Below, piece after piece: positions 6,450-9,806 of a DNA stretch of 9,806 bases (within the stretch, counting starts at the first letter, position 1; each line of letters starts with the position of its first letter). The notes below the pieces were generated by a model. That model searched no databases, was not told the DNA's origin, and worked only from the letters and a program-made list of their open reading frames with translations. Location of the stretch: assembly GCA_035546355.1 (NCBI GenBank), contig DATKEH010000148.1, positions 1-9,806 of the forward strand, written 5' to 3'. Source of the stretch: DATKEH01 sp035546355 (lineage in GTDB: Bacteria > Acidobacteriota > Thermoanaerobaculia > Multivoradales > JAIOJS01). A program made the translations under genes and the position numbers.

Positions 6450-6958
6450 GGCGCCCCCTCGGTGCGCTCGGCGCGGCGGGCCTGGAGCACTGCGCGGACC
6501 ATCATCCCCAGCCCCACCGCCACCAGCAGCAGCGGCCACGACCGCTGCCAGTCGAGACCGAACAGGTGGCGGGTGTTGACCAGCAGCCAGAGCCCGATCA
6601 GCAGCGGTGTCAGACCGTCGCTGCGCGGCTCTCCGGCCTTGGGGATCGCCATCTGGACGAGCCCGGCGAAGATCACCAACAGGGGCCAGGAGCTCCCCCA
6701 GTGGAAGCCGGCGAGGCCGAAGGTATTGAGCAGCAGCCACAGGCCGATGCCGATCAGCCACAGCCCGTCGCGGAGGCACTTGGGGCGCTTCTTGGTGACG
6801 GCGACCACCAGGCCCGCCACCACCAGGCCGAGCGGCCACCAGGGCCACAGGCGGGCGAGATCGAGCAGGTCGAAACGGGCCAGGGTGAGCAGCGTCCCCG
6901 CCAGCAGCAGCAACACGCCCCAGAGCAGAGTGCCGGTGTCGATGCGGCGTGGTTCCAT
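6446..6958 (-). CDS. Six-helix DUF5668 / LiaI-LiaF-like TM-region protein
   Basis: 170 residues, nearly all membrane. Three tandem units of about 50 residues each hold two helices and a Trp-Pro-Leu motif at Trp41, Trp91 and Trp141, spaced exactly 50 apart; the repeated core is like IGLWLLVNT followed by SWPLLLVAVGL. There is no soluble domain and the tail is Arg/Glu-rich. Proteins of this type lie next to LiaF or PspC-like genes and are thought to assist or anchor envelope-stress sensors; the exact role is unknown. It is the first gene of the four-gene operon, with a strong ribosome binding site (AAGGAGGAGG) and a 4-nt ATGA overlap with the LiaF-like gene. The shared repeat indicates both proteins descend from one small unit. 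I give no gene symbol because orthology to liaI is not established. Confidence 0.85.
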   Translation of the reverse strand: MEPRRIDTGTLLWGVLLLLAGTLLTLARFDLLDLARLWPWWPLGLVVAGLVVAVTKKRPKCLRDGLWLIGIGLWLLLNTFGLAGFHWGSSWPLLVIFAGLVQMAIPKAGEPRSDGLTPLLIGLWLLVNTRHLFGLDWQRSWPLLLVAVGLGMMVRAVLQARRAERTEGAP

Positions 6959-6960
6959 GG

Positions 6961-6970
6961 CCTCCTCCTT
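6961..6970 (-). promoter_or_regulatory. Strong ribosome binding site of the four-gene operon
   Basis: AAGGAGGAGG on the minus strand ends 2 nt before the ATG at 6958, with the AAGGAGG core 5 nt away. It is by far the best Shine-Dalgarno in the window and fixes the first gene of the operon. No convincing -35/-10 pair is visible in the 102-nt spacer above it. Confidence 0.8.
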
Positions 6971-6997
6971 CCTCTCCTCGGCTTCAGAGTACGCATC

Positions 6998-7027
6998 CGC
7001 CGGCGGCGCCGCCAGCCACCGCCGGCG
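6998..7027 (-). repeat. Inverted repeat between the kinase gene and the LiaF-like operon
   Basis: CGCCGGCGG (6998-7006) and CCGCCGGCG (7019-7027) are perfect reverse complements around a 12-nt loop. A second small inverted repeat, CCAGGC/GCCTGG (7038-7043 with 7055-7060), touches the kinase stop codon. Together they could slow or end transcription from the kinase gene, but neither is followed by a T-run on the minus strand. Read-through from the kinase into the operon is therefore possible. Confidence 0.35.
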
Positions 7028-7060
7028 AATGGCGGCCCCAGGCCGGTGAACGGCGCCTGG

Positions 7061-9806
7061 TCACAGGGAATGAGCCGCCAGCCAGTCGGCGACCTCCGCC
7101 GCTTGCCGCGCGCCGCCGGCTCCCAGGGCGGAGTAGGTCTCGTGGGCGGCGCGGGCGAGGGCCCGGGCCTGCCGCCGGTCGCCGCTCTCCCACAGCGCCG
7201 CGGCCAGTGCGAAGCGGCTCTCGGCGATCTCCGCGGGGTCGGCTTCGGCGTCGCTACGCAAGGCCAGGGCGCGCTCGAGGTGGGGGCGCGCCGCGGCGGC
7301 GGCGCCGACTCCCAACAGGGCGCGACCCAGCCCCGTCAGCGAGTAGGCGAGCCGTGGATGGGAGGTCCCGAAGCGCGCCTCGCGCAGGGCGAGGGCGCGG
7401 CGGTGGTCGGCAGCCGCCGCGGAGTAGCGACCGAGGTCGCGCAGGGCCGCCCCGCGGCCGTCGAGCGCCTCCGCCACCCACGGATGGTCCTCGCCGAGCG
7501 CCGCCGACCACACGGCGAGGGCGCGCTCGAAGAGCGGCACGGCCTCGGCGGGGCGGCCCACCAGGCGCAGGACCTCGCCGAGGTTGTTGACGCTGGTCCC
7601 GACGTCCGGATGGTCGCGGCCGAGCAGGCGCTCCTTGATCGCCAGCGCCTCGGCGAAAGTGGCCAGCGCCTCGTCGTGGGCGCCGCTACCGACCAGCGCC
7701 GCGCCGAGGTTGTTGAGGCTGGCCGCCACCCGCGGGTGGTCGTTGCCGAAGGCGCGACGGCGCAACTCCAGGGAGCGCCGCATCAGCTCCAGCGCCTCGC
7801 CCTGCTCGCCGCGGGCGAGGGCGACGGCTGCCAGCGCGGTCAACGTCTCGGCGCGCGCCGGATCGTCCGGCGCCAACGCCCGCTCCTGCAGCGCCGCCAG
7901 ACCGCCGAGGAGCTGCGCCGCCTGCTGGTAGCGACCGGCGGTGAGCGCCACGGTGCCGCGGGCCTGGAGCAGGCTCGCCCGCAGGTCGGGCGGCGAGCCG
8001 CTGCGCCCCACCAGGGCCGCGCCCAGCTCCCCCCACACTTCGCTGGCCTCCGGGCGCGCCTGGTGATGTCCCAGCAGCTCGACCAGGTTGGAGACCGCCT
8101 GCACCGCCTGGCGGTCGTCGTGGCCGGCGATGGCGGCCCATGCCGCCGCGCGCAACGCCTCCTCGGCGACGGCGCCGTCGCCGAGGGCCATGTGGGCAGC
8201 TCCACGCGCGTTGTGGGCCGCGGCCGCCGCCGGCCCCCAGTCGAGCTCCGCCGCCGTCGCGAGGGCGGCGTCGGCGGCCTCGGCTGCGGCGCCGTAGCGG
8301 CCGGCGGTGTAGAGCGCATGGGACCTGCCGAGGCGCCGTTGGAACCGCGCCAGCTGCTGGCGGCCGGCGGGGTCTCGCGGCGGCGGCGCGGCGTCGAGCA
8401 GGGCGGCGGTGTCGGCGCAGCTCTCCAGGGGCGTGAGCGCGTGCGCCGCCTGCGCCGCGCCCTCGACCACCTGCCGGTCGGCGGTGGTGAACACCTCGAC
8501 CAGGGCGGCGAGCTCGGCGCGGCGCTGGTCGAGGCACGCCACCCGCCGGTCGAGCAGATCCGCCGACTGCTCGCCATGCACATGGGTGGCCTCGCAGGCG
8601 GCGGTGCGCATCGCCGCCCAGGAGGCGGCGAAGCGGTCCAGCGTGCCCTGCACGGCGCGCCAGCTGGCGGCCGCATAAGGCTCGCCGGTAGCGAGGAACG
8701 CGCTGCGGACGGCGTGGCTGCGGGCCGGATCCCAGGCCCCGAGCAGCCGCTCCCCGGCCCCCTGGCAGACTTCCCCCTGCTGCCACTGCCAGGCGGCGAC
8801 GCCGGTGATCGCCCCCGCCACGCCCACCGCCGCCGCCGCGGTGCGCAGCCAGCGCTGGCGTCGCCTCGCCGGATCGGCGGCGAGGGCCGCCAGCAGTGCC
8901 TCCATCGAAGGGAAGCGGGCGCTGGGATCCACAGCCAGACCGCGCAGCAGCACGCGGCGCAGCCAGGGCGGCAGCGCCTGGGAGTGGGCGCGCTCGGGCG
9001 GCGCTCCGGCGGCCATCGCTGCGCATAGCTCGCGGGCTCGGACTCCGGGGAACGGGCGGCTGCCGCAGAGCGCCTCCCACAGCGCCACGCAGAAGCTGAA
9101 CTGATCGCTGCGGGCATCGGCGCCGCCGCCGGCGAAGAGCTCCGGAGCCAGGTACCCGGGCGTACCCAACAGCGCGCCGTGGCGGGTCAGCGGGGTGGCC
9201 AGCAGCCCGCCGCCGGCGAGCTCGTCGCGCGCCGACGGCGGCGGCTCGGCCGTGGCGCCGCTGCTGGTCCGGGCGAGGCCGAAGTCGGCTACCTTGACCC
9301 GACCGTCGTCGGCGACCAGCACGTTCTCCGGCTTGAAGTCGCGGTGCACCAGCCCCGCCCGGTGTGCCGCCGCCAACCCGCGGCCGGCGGCGGCGAACAC
9401 GGCGAGTATCTCGGCGCGGCTGCGGGGCGCCGCCGCCAGCCAGGCGCGCAGGTCGCCACCCGCGACCAGCTCCATGGCCACGAACACCCGCCGGTGCAGT
9501 GCCCCGACGTCGTACACCGCCACCACGTTGGGGTGGGCGAGCCGGGCCATCGCCTGCCCCTCGCGCAGGAGCCGGGCCTGGTCGGCGGCGGTCCCCGTCG
9601 CGGTGCGCAGCAACTTGACGGCCACGCGGCGGTCGAGCTCGGGGTCGTAGGCGGCGTACACCTCGCCCATGCCGCCGCGGCCCAGGGCCTCGAGCACCAC
9701 GTAGCGCCCCAGCACGTCGCCGCGGCGGGGCGCCGGCGGAGCGGCCGGACGTGCAGGCCGCCCCGGCTCGGCGCGGGTCGCCTCGAGCGGCTCCCCGGGG
9801 TCCGGT
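7061..9806 (-). CDS. Transmembrane Ser/Thr protein kinase with C-terminal TPRs, 5' end cut by the window edge
   Basis: Numbering is from the GTG at 9715; 30 more in-frame Pro/Ala-rich codons run open to the edge with no start codon, and the GTG lacks a Shine-Dalgarno and would leave only three residues before the kinase fold, so the real start is probably outside. The Hanks-type kinase (about 4-280) is complete: GRGGMGEV (12-19), Lys34, Glu52, HRDFKPEN (124-131), DFG (144-146), GTPGYLAPE (184-192). One membrane helix follows (about 292-310). Residues 313-440 hold four cysteines (317, 374, 394, 433), the only ones after the helix. Residues 460-870 are TPRs of the kinesin-light-chain type with an exact 42-residue period: His660, His702, His744 and His786. 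The C-terminal part should face the periplasm and sense or scaffold; the substrate is unknown. It is the gene just upstream of the LiaF-like operon, in the same direction. Confidence 0.93.
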   Translation of the reverse strand, partial: PDPGEPLEATRAEPGRPARPAAPPAPRRGDVLGRYVVLEALGRGGMGEVYAAYDPELDRRVAVKLLRTATGTAADQARLLREGQAMARLAHPNVVAVYDVGALHRRVFVAMELVAGGDLRAWLAAAPRSRAEILAVFAAAGRGLAAAHRAGLVHRDFKPENVLVADDGRVKVADFGLARTSSGATAEPPPSARDELAGGGLLATPLTRHGALLGTPGYLAPELFAGGGADARSDQFSFCVALWEALCGSRPFPGVRARELCAAMAAGAPPERAHSQALPPWLRRVLLRGLAVDPSARFPSMEALLAALAADPARRRQRWLRTAAAAVGVAGAITGVAAWQWQQGEVCQGAGERLLGAWDPARSHAVRSAFLATGEPYAAASWRAVQGTLDRFAASWAAMRTAACEATHVHGEQSADLLDRRVACLDQRRAELAALVEVFTTADRQVVEGAAQAAHALTPLESCADTAALLDAAPPPRDPAGRQQLARFQRRLGRSHALYTAGRYGAAAEAADAALATAAELDWGPAAAAAHNARGAAHMALGDGAVAEEALRAAAWAAIAGHDDRQAVQAVSNLVELLGHHQARPEASEVWGELGAALVGRSGSPPDLRASLLQARGTVALTAGRYQQAAQLLGGLAALQERALAPDDPARAETLTALAAVALARGEQGEALELMRRSLELRRRAFGNDHPRVAASLNNLGAALVGSGAHDEALATFAEALAIKERLLGRDHPDVGTSVNNLGEVLRLVGRPAEAVPLFERALAVWSAALGEDHPWVAEALDGRGAALRDLGRYSAAAADHRRALALREARFGTSHPRLAYSLTGLGRALLGVGAAAAARPHLERALALRSDAEADPAEIAESRFALAAALWESGDRRQARALARAAHETYSALGAGGARQAAEVADWLAAHSL

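Noticed and set aside
6386..9028. 880-codon plus-strand open frame across the kinase and DUF5668 genes
   Set aside because: It is antisense to two clearly recognised genes, is low-complexity (Gly/Arg/Ala/Gln/His) without any recognisable motif, and is expected as a mirror of GC-biased codons on the other strand.

Overview
The window is a very GC-rich bacterial chromosome segment (clearly above 65-70 percent G+C by eye) in which every supported gene lies on the minus strand. Codon third positions are strongly GC-biased, which produces long spurious antisense reading frames. The gene set (a single-TM Ser/Thr kinase with a kinesin-light-chain-type TPR tail, a LytS/LytTR pair with LiaF-like partners, a PIN-PhoH protein and NAD-dependent DNA ligase) suits a Gram-negative, developmentally complex lineage such as Myxococcota or Acidobacteriota. 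The kinase style (HRDFKPEN catalytic loop, Cys-containing extracytoplasmic segment, TPRs) favours the former, but no taxonomic marker settles it.

Read in the direction of transcription, from right to left: (1) 9806-7061, a Ser/Thr protein kinase open at the window edge, so its true start is probably outside. (2) A 102-nt spacer with small inverted repeats and a strong ribosome binding site. (3) 6958-3819, a tightly packed four-gene operon: a six-helix DUF5668/LiaI-like membrane protein, a LiaF-like protein, a LytS-family histidine kinase and a LytTR response regulator, with ATGA, 13-nt and TGATG junctions. (4) A 232-nt spacer with a candidate promoter whose -10 is covered by a dyad. (5) 3586-2162, a PIN-PhoH ATPase (PhoH2 type). 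(6) A 417-nt gene-free spacer with a hairpin, a dyad and a direct-repeat pair. (7) 1744-1, ligA, lacking only its C-terminal (BRCT) end at the window edge.

The most interesting unit is the four-gene operon. It looks like an envelope-stress sensing module in which LiaF-like membrane proteins are paired with a LytS/LytTR system instead of the classical LiaS/LiaR kinase and NarL-type regulator. Its two small membrane proteins are built from five copies of one unit of about 50 residues. The kinase just upstream may be a second, independent envelope-facing signalling protein. phoH and ligA look like separate housekeeping transcription units downstream.
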